Shown: positions 7,201-14,213 of the stretch, one piece after another
Layout: the number at the start of each line of letters is the position of its first letter
How positions within the stretch are numbered: the first letter of the stretch is position 1
From: Candidatus Scatomorpha stercorigallinarum
Lineage (GTDB): Bacteria > Bacillota_A > Clostridia > Oscillospirales > Oscillospiraceae
Length of the DNA: 16,331 nt
NCBI GenBank assembly: GCA_018713375.1
Contig: DVOV01000152.1
Location: 1 to 16,331 of the forward strand
Direction: 5' to 3'
Translations under genes and position numbers: made by a program
Notes under the pieces: generated by a model
The model's database searches: none
What the model saw: the letters and a program-made list of their open reading frames with translations, nothing else
What the model was told of the DNA's origin: nothing

Positions 7201-8340
7201 GCCGCCGTCGATGAGGGCGTCCGGGAACACCATCCGCCCATCCCCCAGCTCGCGGTATTTGCCGTCCCGCGTGAACGCGCGGAAGGTGCCGCCTGGCATC
7301 TCCACCTCCCACAGGCGCTTGGCCGTCTGGTCGAAGGCGGCCTGCAGCCGCCGGTTCGTCTCCTCCAGCCGGTGTTCGGACTCCTTGTACTGCGAAACGT
7401 CCGTGGCCGTGATGAGCATCACGGGGTAGGGGCTCTCATAGTCCACGTGCGTGGCGCGGATGTGCCACCAGGCCCATTTCCCGCCGCCGGCGGAGATGCG
7501 GTGCGTGTGCTCCACGGCCCGGTCCTCGCGCAGCCCGGTGCGCAGCGCCTCCTCCAGCGCGGCCACGTCGTCCGGATGGATGAGCTCCTCCATCGCCATC
7601 GGCAGCGGCAGGTCCTCCGGCTCCGCGCCGATGATGCGGCAGTAGCTGGGGCTGACATAGATCACCTGCGGCCGCGGCCCCATCTCCAGCAGGGCCACGC
7701 CGCTGTCCAGGTACTCCAGCAGCCCGCTCAGCGGGATGGTGCTCACGGGGCGGAACTCCCCGCGCTGCCCCTCCTGATACCCGTCCTGGTCCTTCAGGCA
7801 ATAGCGGTGCTTGCCGGTCTTTTTCGCCTTGTAGAGCGCCAGGTCCGCGGCCTGATAGAGCCCCTCGAACTCCTGCCCGCGCGCGGAGAGATAGACGCCC
7901 ACGCTGGCCGTGATGTCCACCACCTGGCTGTCGCCCAGCGCCAGGTGCAGCTCGTCGCAGATCTGCGCCGCCTTTTTGCGCACGTATTCCTCGGTGATAT
8001 CACCGCAGAGGAAAACGGTGAATTCGTCGCCGCCCAGGCGGCCGACGATGTCGTTGGCGCGGAAAAGCCCGGAGAGGATGCGCGCCGACTGCCTGATGGC
8101 CTGGTCGCCGGCCTGGTGGCCCAGCGTGTCGTTCACCTGCTTGAAATTGTCCAGGTCGATGATGAACAGCGCGCACTGCTCCTCCGCCGTCATCTTCTGC
8201 AAACGCTTTTTTATGTACTGCTCCACCGTCGCCCGGTTCAAAAGCCCGGACACGGAGTCCTTGCTCGCCCGCTGCTGCAGCTCCTCCAGCTGATATTGCA
8301 GCCGTTCTTCGTCCCGCGAGACGCCCTTTGTCTCTGACAT
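4252..8340 (-). CDS. GGDEF-PAS-PAS-PAS-GGDEF*-GAF-GGDEF*-EAL c-di-GMP protein
   Basis: A 1362-residue soluble protein; no membrane segment or signal peptide seen. Domain 1 (~15-185) is an intact GGDEF: RLGGDEF with GGDEF at 103-107 and the inhibitory-site RAND at 94-97, exactly five residues upstream. PAS-like domains follow at ~200-325, ~330-455 and ~465-590. Then comes a GGDEF-fold remnant (~600-755) with SARELVVAF in place of GGDEF, a GAF-like domain (~785-930), and a third GGDEF-fold remnant (~945-1085) with RTWDAEF. The EAL domain (~1095-1350) reads EAM at 1131-1133. It keeps Glu1131, Asn1190, Glu1223, Asp1252-Asp1253, Lys1273, Glu1309 and Gln1329, the positions expected for metal binding and catalysis, but loop DDFG is changed to DDFGSQYANL. 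It probably both makes and hydrolyses c-di-GMP, or one activity regulates the other. It lies 27 bases after the kinase gene, with GAGGG before the ATG. Confidence 0.92.
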   Translation of the reverse strand: MSETKGVSRDEERLQYQLEELQQRASKDSVSGLLNRATVEQYIKKRLQKMTAEEQCALFIIDLDNFKQVNDTLGHQAGDQAIRQSARILSGLFRANDIVGRLGGDEFTVFLCGDITEEYVRKKAAQICDELHLALGDSQVVDITASVGVYLSARGQEFEGLYQAADLALYKAKKTGKHRYCLKDQDGYQEGQRGEFRPVSTIPLSGLLEYLDSGVALLEMGPRPQVIYVSPSYCRIIGAEPEDLPLPMAMEELIHPDDVAALEEALRTGLREDRAVEHTHRISAGGGKWAWWHIRATHVDYESPYPVMLITATDVSQYKESEHRLEETNRRLQAAFDQTAKRLWEVEMPGGTFRAFTRDGKYRELGDGRMVFPDALIDGGWIHPNSVSRFRAFARDLLDGHAQGYGNFAVRSVDTGYYSWATISYRALYDDAGRAVKAVGVLENLPLGFSGPDSWSPLQRPLPEGLVADLIVRMSANLELDCVESLWIEGSNLTSQVQRTRCSQILKMEREKIFGEADQETFLDFFDRERLLKAFEEGRRWLAAEYRRVNSDGRIRWVRHVLYLTEEPSSRQVHLFVYLVRMDPQHRLEQALAGEARRDEGSRLYDRATIQRMAETAFAGGGGGNRAVAVFQVNGLASQPQGALPAAGQMFYELATALSLALGGGCLLGQYSARELVVAFPSVTGKEELRRLLEEAVAFVRRVMQPAAAFDGLRFVTGVSVLPAAGASYAAMLEEALHACSFWWNAAADTVAFAQEAVDGCWEKVGSGTDEVAIHSGEMLRPLSESEKDVALDCVSGMLTARTLDASLMGVLQTIGTYYHADRVYTLMLVENGHALVMTFEWTNTSKRSIQQAVSGMRLDSFPLLRRCMDERAPIFVTRRHEQERGGEGEWYFTALPLIRGERVEGFLCIENAREHPGDAALFSTLIPHMLRQRERFRRADSPAGAAEQLMGLPDLRSYMEAVYALDSEHFSSLGAVCLDIPNFAAINSSCGFEYGSRLLWYVAKTLADLFGYSYLYRTWDAEFIAFFPNTTREVFVGRCGRLRSIIQRRYPKEVRIGRAWAEGRFSGQTLVKEAKAAMHGEGLDTSDEVLGFAQRAEEYHSVGAAARAGRFTVYFQPKIDMRTGRLYGAEAMVRGIAEDGSIVAPGQFIEYLEQDGSIRDLDIYVLERSLDQADRWREEGLGLVPVATNISRATLVHPSTLASVLAVQSRYPHFPAEALELEVTERGGIETGEFRRIVERFRSCALRLSLDDFGSQYANLPLFTNVRFDTVKLDRSLITGLAGNPVSRMLVRDIVQICRAYGMDCVAEGVETAAQRDALLEAGCYYGQGYFYDPPLPAMEFELKYLRAHPARDASAKEEKK
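4261..4270 (-). promoter_or_regulatory. Ribosome binding site for the CheB-CheR gene
   Basis: AAAGGAGGAA on the minus strand, five to six bases before the ATG at 4255. It lies within the end of the large GGDEF-EAL gene. It is among the strongest sites in the operon, so this last gene may be well translated even when coupling is incomplete. Confidence 0.8.
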
Positions 8341-8367
8341 TTCGTTCCCTCAGCTTCCTGACGGTCT

Positions 8368-10908
8368 TTAATTTCCCTTTTCCCCTGCGCACAGCAGCTG
8401 TTCCAGCGCCTGCGCCAGCTTTTTGAAGTCTATCGGTTTGGATATGTGCGCATCCATACCGGCGGCCGCCGTGGCCGCCACGTCCTCGGCGAAGGCGTTG
8501 GCGGTGACGGCGATGATGGGCACGCTCTGCGCGTCCGCGCGCGGCAGGGCGCGTATCTGCCTCGCGGCGGCGCAGCCGTCGAGCCCCGGCATCTGCATGT
8601 CCATCAGCACGGCGTCGAAGGCGAACGGCGCGGACTGCCTGAAGAGCTCCACGGCCTCCGCCCCGTCGAAGGCCTGCGCCACGCGCACGCCCCGCGCGGC
8701 GAGCATCTCCGTCGTGATCTCCATGTTTATCTCGTTGTCCTCCGCCAGCAGCAGCGAAAGCCCCTCCAGCGTGAATGCGCCCGCATCCGGCCGTGCGGCG
8801 GCTCGCGCAGCCGCCTCTGCCGCGGGCTCATCCTGCCCGGGCTCTGCGGAGGGCAGCGGGAGGACGACGGTGAAGCGGCTGCCCTTCCCGGGCTCGCTCT
8901 CCACCTGTATCTCGCCGCCCATCAGCGCCGCCAGGCTGCGGGTGATGGACATCCCCAGCCCGGTGCCGGAGGCGGCGCGGTCGCCGAAGCGCATCTCCCG
9001 CGCGTAGGGCTCGAAGATGCGCCGCAGGAACTCCGGCGACATGCCGATGCCCGTGTCGGCCACGGTGAACTCGTAGCGGCCGTACTCGCCGGACTCCGTC
9101 TGGCGCACGGAGAGCGTGATCTCCCCGCCGGCGGGCGTGAATTTAAAGGCGTTGGAGAGCAGGTTGTTGAGTATCTGCTGTATGCGCCGCTCGTCGCCCA
9201 CCACCGTCTCCGGGCCGGCGGCGAAGTTTTCGCGCAGGGCCTTGCCCTCGCGCCCGGCCTGTATGCGGAAGGCCGCCAGGCAGTCGTCCACGCACTTTCG
9301 CAGGTCGAACGGGCGGCTCTCCAGCCGCACCTGCCCGTGCTCCATGCGCGCCATCTCCAGGATGTCGTTGATGAGCCCCAGCAGGTAGCGCCCGGAAGAG
9401 TCGATGCGGTCCAGGTAGCCCGCCGCCCGCTGCGGCTCGTCCAAATGCTGCCGCGCCAGCTCGCTGGAGCCGAGTATGGCGTTCAGCGGCGTGCGCATGT
9501 CGTGCGACATGTTGCGGAAAAAGGCCTGCTTGGACTGCTCGTTCTGCTTTGCCAGCTGCAGGGCGTCCTCCAGCAGCCGGCGCTCCTGCAGCTGCCGCTC
9601 CTTTTCCCGCTCCACCTCGCGGAAGCAGAGCACGACTTCCTGCGCCTCCAGCGCGGCGTCAAACAGCACGCGCACGCTCACCCAGCGGTATTCGCCGCCG
9701 AAGCGGCGCAGGAATTCGCCGCCGTAGTCGCTCACCTGCCTGTCCACCAGCTGGCGGATGTTCTCGCAGGAGAAGCTCTTGGTGAAGTCGCGGAAGGCCT
9801 CCGCCTCGACGACCTCCCCCGCCGTGCGCAGCAGCTCGCCGTAGGGGCCGAAGGCGGGGATGCGGCTGCGGACATAGTCCGAGCCCTTTATCATCTCATA
9901 CGTCTCCCGCTCATAGTTCACGCGGTAGAGCGCGTAATAGGTGTTGCCCAGCACCTGGGCGGTCTCATTGGCGCGCCGGGCCCGCTCGCCCAGATGCTGC
10001 TCCCGCCTTGCCAGCGCGAAAAGCGCCAGCAGCGAGACGGCGAACATCAGAAGCAGCGCCCAGCCCACCTGCCACAGCTCGCCGAGGATGACGCCATAGG
10101 GCACGGTGACGATGGAGTACCAGCCGTTGTCGAGCCGCGTGTAATAGACGGCCCGGCGGCGCCCGTCCATGTCGCGCACGGCCCCACCGCCCTCCAGCTC
10201 CCCGGAGGATATCCGCTCCACCAGCGAGGTCAGGTACGCCTGCACCTCTTCCTGCGGCAGCTCGAGGGCCGTTTTCTGATAGACGGCCGTCCCCTTGCCG
10301 TCGCAGAGGAAGAAGGATTCCTCCTCCTTCAGCTCCGCGGCCTCAAAGCTCAGGTGCTCGGGCAGGATGTCGAAGGCCATCACGGCGCCGTCCTGCGCGC
10401 AGCTCTGCGCGGCGGTGACCACCGGCCGGCCGTAGACGGCGTCCGTGTACACGTCCGTGAATATGACGCGCCCTTCCGCCGAGCGCGCCTGGGTGTACCA
10501 GGGCGCGGCGGCGTAGTCGTACTCCGCGTCCCACTCCCAGGGGTTGGCGGCCAGGATCTCCCCGTCCAGCACCACATAGGGGTCCACCACGCCGCTGCCC
10601 AGCACGCTGTCCACGCGCCGGAAATACATCCCGACGAAGTCCCGGATCTCCTGGCGGCTCTCGCCGGCGGCCAGGCGGCTGTCCAGCGAGGCCACGCCGA
10701 AGTTGAGCAGCGTCTCGTATACGCTCAGCCGCCCTTCCTCCTCGGCGGCGCAGCTGGCGGAGAGGGCGGTGCCGGTCTCGCGCGCGTTGCGCAGCAGCGC
10801 CGTGCGTATCAACAGTATGCCGGCCAGCGTCAGCAGCGTCAGCGCGGCGAAGGCCACCAGCGGCAGGCGCATCCGCCGGCGCAGCGCACGGCGTTCAGCG
10901 CGCTCCAT
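8368..10908 (-). CDS. Hybrid sensor histidine kinase (Cache-PAS-HisKA-HATPase-REC)
   Basis: An 846-residue membrane kinase. A basic N-terminus leads to TM1 (~16-40). An extracellular Cache-type sensor follows (~45-270, with PWYTQARSAEGRVIFTDVY typical of dCache), then TM2 (~280-302). A PAS-like domain (~315-435) and a coiled linker lead to HisKA, with phospho-acceptor His near 469 in NMSHDMRTPLN. The ATPase domain has an N-box NLLSNAFKFT, DTGIGM and GTGLGMSI. A C-terminal receiver (~717-840) has LLAEDNEIN, acceptor Asp near 770 (LMDMQMPG), a conserved TAN and SKP lysine. Phosphate can pass from His to its own REC, then needs an HPt, which is the gene just upstream. The ATG at 10908 overlaps the HPt gene by 14 bases and is preferred over an in-frame TTG at 10923, which has no ribosome binding site. 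The ligand is unknown. Confidence 0.93.
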   Translation of the reverse strand: MERAERRALRRRMRLPLVAFAALTLLTLAGILLIRTALLRNARETGTALSASCAAEEEGRLSVYETLLNFGVASLDSRLAAGESRQEIRDFVGMYFRRVDSVLGSGVVDPYVVLDGEILAANPWEWDAEYDYAAAPWYTQARSAEGRVIFTDVYTDAVYGRPVVTAAQSCAQDGAVMAFDILPEHLSFEAAELKEEESFFLCDGKGTAVYQKTALELPQEEVQAYLTSLVERISSGELEGGGAVRDMDGRRRAVYYTRLDNGWYSIVTVPYGVILGELWQVGWALLLMFAVSLLALFALARREQHLGERARRANETAQVLGNTYYALYRVNYERETYEMIKGSDYVRSRIPAFGPYGELLRTAGEVVEAEAFRDFTKSFSCENIRQLVDRQVSDYGGEFLRRFGGEYRWVSVRVLFDAALEAQEVVLCFREVEREKERQLQERRLLEDALQLAKQNEQSKQAFFRNMSHDMRTPLNAILGSSELARQHLDEPQRAAGYLDRIDSSGRYLLGLINDILEMARMEHGQVRLESRPFDLRKCVDDCLAAFRIQAGREGKALRENFAAGPETVVGDERRIQQILNNLLSNAFKFTPAGGEITLSVRQTESGEYGRYEFTVADTGIGMSPEFLRRIFEPYAREMRFGDRAASGTGLGMSITRSLAALMGGEIQVESEPGKGSRFTVVLPLPSAEPGQDEPAAEAAARAAARPDAGAFTLEGLSLLLAEDNEINMEITTEMLAARGVRVAQAFDGAEAVELFRQSAPFAFDAVLMDMQMPGLDGCAAARQIRALPRADAQSVPIIAVTANAFAEDVAATAAAGMDAHISKPIDFKKLAQALEQLLCAGEKGN

Positions 10909-11263
10909 CGCCGTTGTCCCCAATGGCCGCCGCCGCGGCCTCCCAGGCGGGGGCGATCTCCGCCATCAGCCGCGTGGCCTCGTCCATATCCCCCCGGCGC
11001 AGGGCCTCCACCTGGGCGGTGAAGAGCCTGTAGAGCCCGTCCATGGAGAGGTTGCCGCAGACGCCCTTGAGCGTGTGCGCCGCCGCGCAGGCGCGCTCGC
11101 GCCCGCCCTCTTCCAGCGCCGCGGCGAGCGCGGGATAGTCCCGCGAGGCGGCGAACTTGCCAAGCAGGCGCTCCATCAGCGCTTCGCTGCCCATCACGCG
11201 CTCGCTGAGCGCGTCCACGTCGATGCCCGCGGCCTCCAGCCGCGCTTTGCGCTCCGGCGTCAC
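10895..11263 (-). CDS. Free-standing HPt phosphotransfer protein
   Basis: A 122-residue protein matching the four-helix histidine phosphotransfer (HPt) fold. The acceptor is His63 in the motif AAHTLKGVCGNLSMDGL, with the usual small residues and basic Lys after it. It is all-helical, cytoplasmic and without other domains. It carries phosphate between two receiver domains. Its neighbours supply exactly those: the REC-HD-GYP gene upstream and the hybrid kinase downstream. The start is GTG at 11263-11261, overlapping the previous stop as GTGA and preceded by AAGGAGG (11271-11277) at seven bases, which makes this start convincing. The end overlaps the kinase start by 14 bases. Confidence 0.9.
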   Translation of the reverse strand: MTPERKARLEAAGIDVDALSERVMGSEALMERLLGKFAASRDYPALAAALEEGGRERACAAAHTLKGVCGNLSMDGLYRLFTAQVEALRRGDMDEATRLMAEIAPAWEAAAAAIGDNGDGAR

Positions 11264-12342
11264 GCCATAGCCTCCTTCCGGTACATCTGCGAGAGCTTCC
11301 CCTCTACGGAGAAGAAGCAGTCCAGCAATTTCGGGTCAAAAACGCCGCACTCGCCCGCGCGTATCATCTCCAGCACGCGCTCGCGGGGGAAGGCATCCTT
11401 GTATACGCGCTTGCAGCTGAGCGCGTCGTATACGTCCGCCAGCGCCACGGCGTGCGCCCAGGGCGTGATCTCCCCGGCGCGCAGGCCGTCGGGATAGCCT
11501 CGGCCGTCCCAGCGCTCATGGTGGTGGCGGGCGATGTCCACGGCGTAGCGGAAGGCGGCGTGCCGCCGCAGCTGCGGTATCTTCTCCAGCAGCGCCGCGC
11601 CCTGCACGGTGTGCGTTTTCATCACCTCGAACTCCTCCGCCGTCAGCCGCCCGGGCTTGTTCAGTATGGCGTCCGGCACGGCGATCTTGCCCACGTCGTG
11701 CAGTATGGACGCGAGGGCGATCAGCGCGGTCTGCTCGCCGTCCAGCCCCTCGCCGTAGGGCGTCTCCGCCAGCAGGCAGCGGGTGATGTCGTGTATGCGC
11801 CGCACGTGCCCGCCGGACTCCTCGCTGCGGAACTCGATGGCCGTGGCCAGCGCCTCCACCATGCCCTGGTTGAGCTCGATGATCTGCTGCGCCTGGGCCA
11901 GCAGCTCCTCATGCTGGCTGAGCACCGTGCTCCTCAGCTGCCGCCGGGACTGGAAGAGCTCTATAACAGACTGCACGCGCCGCCGCACCACGAAGGGCAC
12001 CACCGGCTTGCTTATCACGTCCATCACGCCCAGGCTGTAGGCCTCGCGCAGCACTTCCCCGCTGGCCTCGGCGGTGATGATGAAAACGGGCAGCCTGTCC
12101 GTCAGCCCGCGCGCGTGCAGCTCCCGCAGGGCCGACAGGCCGTCCATCTCCGGCATCACCACGTCCAGCAGCACGGCGCAGATGTCCTCCTGCCCGGAAT
12201 AGACGATGTCCAGCGCCTCCCTGCCGTTGTACGCCGTCTCCACGCTGAAATCGGGCGCAAAGACGTTCTCCAGTATGGCCAGGTTGATATCGTCGTCGTC
12301 CACGATCAGCAGTTTCCCGCACCGGCCTCTCTCCGCCGTCAT
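11260..12342 (-). CDS. Response regulator with HD-GYP phosphodiesterase domain
   Basis: A 360-residue cytoplasmic protein. The N-terminal receiver (~8-125) has the acidic cluster VDDDD, phospho-acceptor Asp60 (LLDVVMPEMDG), Thr in IITAEA and Lys in SKP. A helical linker (~130-165) leads into an HD-GYP domain (~165-345). This shows GGHVRRI, the HD pair at 215-216 (ILHDVGKIAVPD), HHHERWDGRGYPDG with GYP at 282-284, and ALADVYDAL. HD-GYP enzymes hydrolyse c-di-GMP (to pGpG or GMP) using a two- or three-iron centre; all ligand motifs appear present. It is the likely output of the phosphorelay formed with the HPt and hybrid kinase encoded directly downstream. The ATG overlaps the previous stop (ATGA) and follows AGGAGAGGGAGA. 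Confidence 0.94.
   Translation of the reverse strand: MTAERGRCGKLLIVDDDDINLAILENVFAPDFSVETAYNGREALDIVYSGQEDICAVLLDVVMPEMDGLSALRELHARGLTDRLPVFIITAEASGEVLREAYSLGVMDVISKPVVPFVVRRRVQSVIELFQSRRQLRSTVLSQHEELLAQAQQIIELNQGMVEALATAIEFRSEESGGHVRRIHDITRCLLAETPYGEGLDGEQTALIALASILHDVGKIAVPDAILNKPGRLTAEEFEVMKTHTVQGAALLEKIPQLRRHAAFRYAVDIARHHHERWDGRGYPDGLRAGEITPWAHAVALADVYDALSCKRVYKDAFPRERVLEMIRAGECGVFDPKLLDCFFSVEGKLSQMYRKEAMA
11271..11277 (-). promoter_or_regulatory. Ribosome binding site for the HPt gene
   Basis: AAGGAGG on the minus strand, seven bases before the GTG at 11263. It lies within the last codons of the HD-GYP gene and supports the GTG start and translational coupling of the two genes. Confidence 0.8.
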
Positions 12343-14213
12343 TCTCCCTCTCCTTTCGCGCCGTCAGGCGCCAGGCGCGGCCGCCGCGACTCCAGTATCC
12401 GCCGCCGCGCCTCGTGCGCGGGCAGGGGGAAGGAGAAGCGGAAGCCCTGCATCACGTCGCAGTGCAGCTCGCGCAGCGCGCTTATCTCCTCGTCCGTCTC
12501 CACGCCCTCGGCGAGGATGGTGAGGCCCATGCGGTGCCCCGTCTCCACCAGCGCGCCGAGGATGATCTTCCCCTGCTCGGTGCCCATGTTGTCCACCAGT
12601 TCCTTGTCCAGCTTGAGGCCGTCCATCGGGTAGTCCTGCAGGTCGTGGAAGGAGGAAAAGCCCATGCCGAAGTCGTCAAAGATGACGCGCACGCCGTGCC
12701 GCCGCACCTCCACGATGTTTTTCAGCATCTGCTCGTTCTGCCGGCGGCTCAGCTGCTGGCTCTCGGTCACTTCCATGATCAGCAGCTTGCGGCGGAACTC
12801 GTGCCGCTCCACGATCTCGATGCACTTCCCGGCGAATCCCGGCTCGCTGAACGTGCGGCGGGCGAAGTTGCAGGAGATGAAAAAGTCCTCCACCCCCGCG
12901 CGCCCCAGCTCCTCAAGGAAGGCGCAGGTGAGCTCCAGCCCGTAGAGGTCGAGCGCGCCGATGCGCCCGTCGCCCTCCAGCAGCGGTATGTACCGCCCGG
13001 GGTCCAGCCGCCCCAGCCGCGGGTGGTTCCAGCGCGAGAGCGCCTCCCCGCCCACCATGCGGAAGTTGTAGGAGTCCACGAAGAATTGCAGGTACAGCTG
13101 GAACTCATGGCGCTCCAGCGCGCTGTCGAAATCGCCCAGCAGCTGCCAGCGCTCCTCGCAGGAGCGGCAGAGCTCCGTGCCGCAAAGGCGCTCCCCCGTC
13201 CCGTCCCGGGCGGCGGCCAGCGCGCACTGGTGTGCGTGGAACATCGTCTGCTCCAGGCCGCCGTGGTTCTTCGCCAGCGGGTGTACGCCCACGGTCACGT
13301 CCTCTTCGCGCAGCCGGCCGCCGGATACGCCCGCGCAGATGCGCTCCCGCACCTCCCGCGCCCACTCGCGGGCGCCCTGCGCGCTGTCAAAGCGCTTGAG
13401 GGCGTATATGTCGCCGCCGCAGCGCGCCAGGATGTCCCCCGGCCCGCCGGCGGCTTTCAGCGTCTCCGCCGCGCGCGCGAGCAGCGCGGCGGCCTGTTCG
13501 CGGCCCCACGTACGCCCCACCTCGTCCAGCGCCAGGTGGAAGCACAGCAGCGTATAGTTGGCGCGGTCCTGGCTGCGCTCCAGATGTGAGAAGGCCTCTT
13601 TCAGCGCCTCCTCTGTGCCCAGGCCCGTCTCCGCGTCCGTCAGGTGCAGTTCCACGCCCCGCCGGCGCTCCCGGCGGTAGGCCCTCAGCGCGGCGATGAG
13701 CGCGCAGGCAAGCAGCAGCGCCGCCGCGCCCAGGCCGCCCAGCAGCCCCAGCGGCGCCGCCGTTGGCGTGCCCTCCGACGCCTGGGCAAGCAGCGCGCCC
13801 GTCCACTGCGTACTGCCGGTGGCGGCGGCGAACTCCCGCAGCTCGGCGCGCAGGCCCTCCGGCGCGGCGGTGGTGAGATAGAGGGCATAGGCCGTCTCCG
13901 TCCCGCCCTCCTCCGCGGTCAGCAGCACCAGCGGCTGGGCCGTGGTGTGCTGATAGCGCTCGCCGGACAGGCAGCCGGATATGATGTCCACCTGCCGCGC
14001 CTCCGCCAGCTCCGCGCGCCGGTCCTCGCTGCCGGGCTCCAGGTACTGCACCCGGTATCCGTATTCCTCGCCGAAGCGCTGCAAAAACTCCGGTATCGCC
14101 CCACGGTAGCTCCCGCTGCCCGCGTCGTAATACTCCAGCGGATAGAGCGCCGGGTTGCCGGCGACAAAGATGATGGCTTCGCCAGTTTGCAAGTCCTTTT
14201 CCCCGTTTCTCAC
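12339..14213 (-). CDS. One-TM protein with solute-binding-like N-terminus, degenerate GGDEF and EAL phosphodiesterase
   Basis: A 624-residue protein. Residues ~12-140 resemble a shortened family-3 solute-binding (SBP_bac_3-like) fold (YPLEYYDAGSGSYRGAIPEFL and DIISG). One membrane segment lies at ~154-178, followed by a strongly basic stretch, which points to a cytoplasmic C-terminus. The GGDEF-fold domain (~190-335) is degenerate (RCGGDIYAL, GGD at 266-268). The EAL domain (~360-605) looks active: Glu390 (GGEALSRW), Asn449, Glu481 (MEVTES), Asp513-Asp514 (FDDFGMGFSSF), Lys534, Glu569 (AEGVET) and Gln589. It probably hydrolyses c-di-GMP to pGpG. There is no signal peptide, odd for a solute-binding domain, and an in-frame TGA directly before the GTG rules out extension. 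The start overlaps the DivIVA-like stop (GTGA) without a clear ribosome binding site. A TTG at 14192, behind GGGGAAAAGGA, is an alternative start (617 residues). Confidence 0.88.
   Translation of the reverse strand: MRNGEKDLQTGEAIIFVAGNPALYPLEYYDAGSGSYRGAIPEFLQRFGEEYGYRVQYLEPGSEDRRAELAEARQVDIISGCLSGERYQHTTAQPLVLLTAEEGGTETAYALYLTTAAPEGLRAELREFAAATGSTQWTGALLAQASEGTPTAAPLGLLGGLGAAALLLACALIAALRAYRRERRRGVELHLTDAETGLGTEEALKEAFSHLERSQDRANYTLLCFHLALDEVGRTWGREQAAALLARAAETLKAAGGPGDILARCGGDIYALKRFDSAQGAREWAREVRERICAGVSGGRLREEDVTVGVHPLAKNHGGLEQTMFHAHQCALAAARDGTGERLCGTELCRSCEERWQLLGDFDSALERHEFQLYLQFFVDSYNFRMVGGEALSRWNHPRLGRLDPGRYIPLLEGDGRIGALDLYGLELTCAFLEELGRAGVEDFFISCNFARRTFSEPGFAGKCIEIVERHEFRRKLLIMEVTESQQLSRRQNEQMLKNIVEVRRHGVRVIFDDFGMGFSSFHDLQDYPMDGLKLDKELVDNMGTEQGKIILGALVETGHRMGLTILAEGVETDEEISALRELHCDVMQGFRFSFPLPAHEARRRILESRRPRLAPDGAKGEGE

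Noticed and set aside
10909..10923. TTG at 10923 as the start of the hybrid kinase
   Set aside because: No ribosome binding site precedes it; the ATG at 10908 gives a normal basic N-terminus before TM1 with a smaller gene overlap.
8446..11022. An 858-codon plus-strand open frame opposite the hybrid kinase, with similar frames at 4204-5469, 6127-8337, 11452-12633, 12414-13589 and 14893-16206
   Set aside because: All lie antisense to genes with clear catalytic motifs, have His/Arg/Gln/Pro-rich translations without recognisable domains, and are expected where third positions are mostly G or C.
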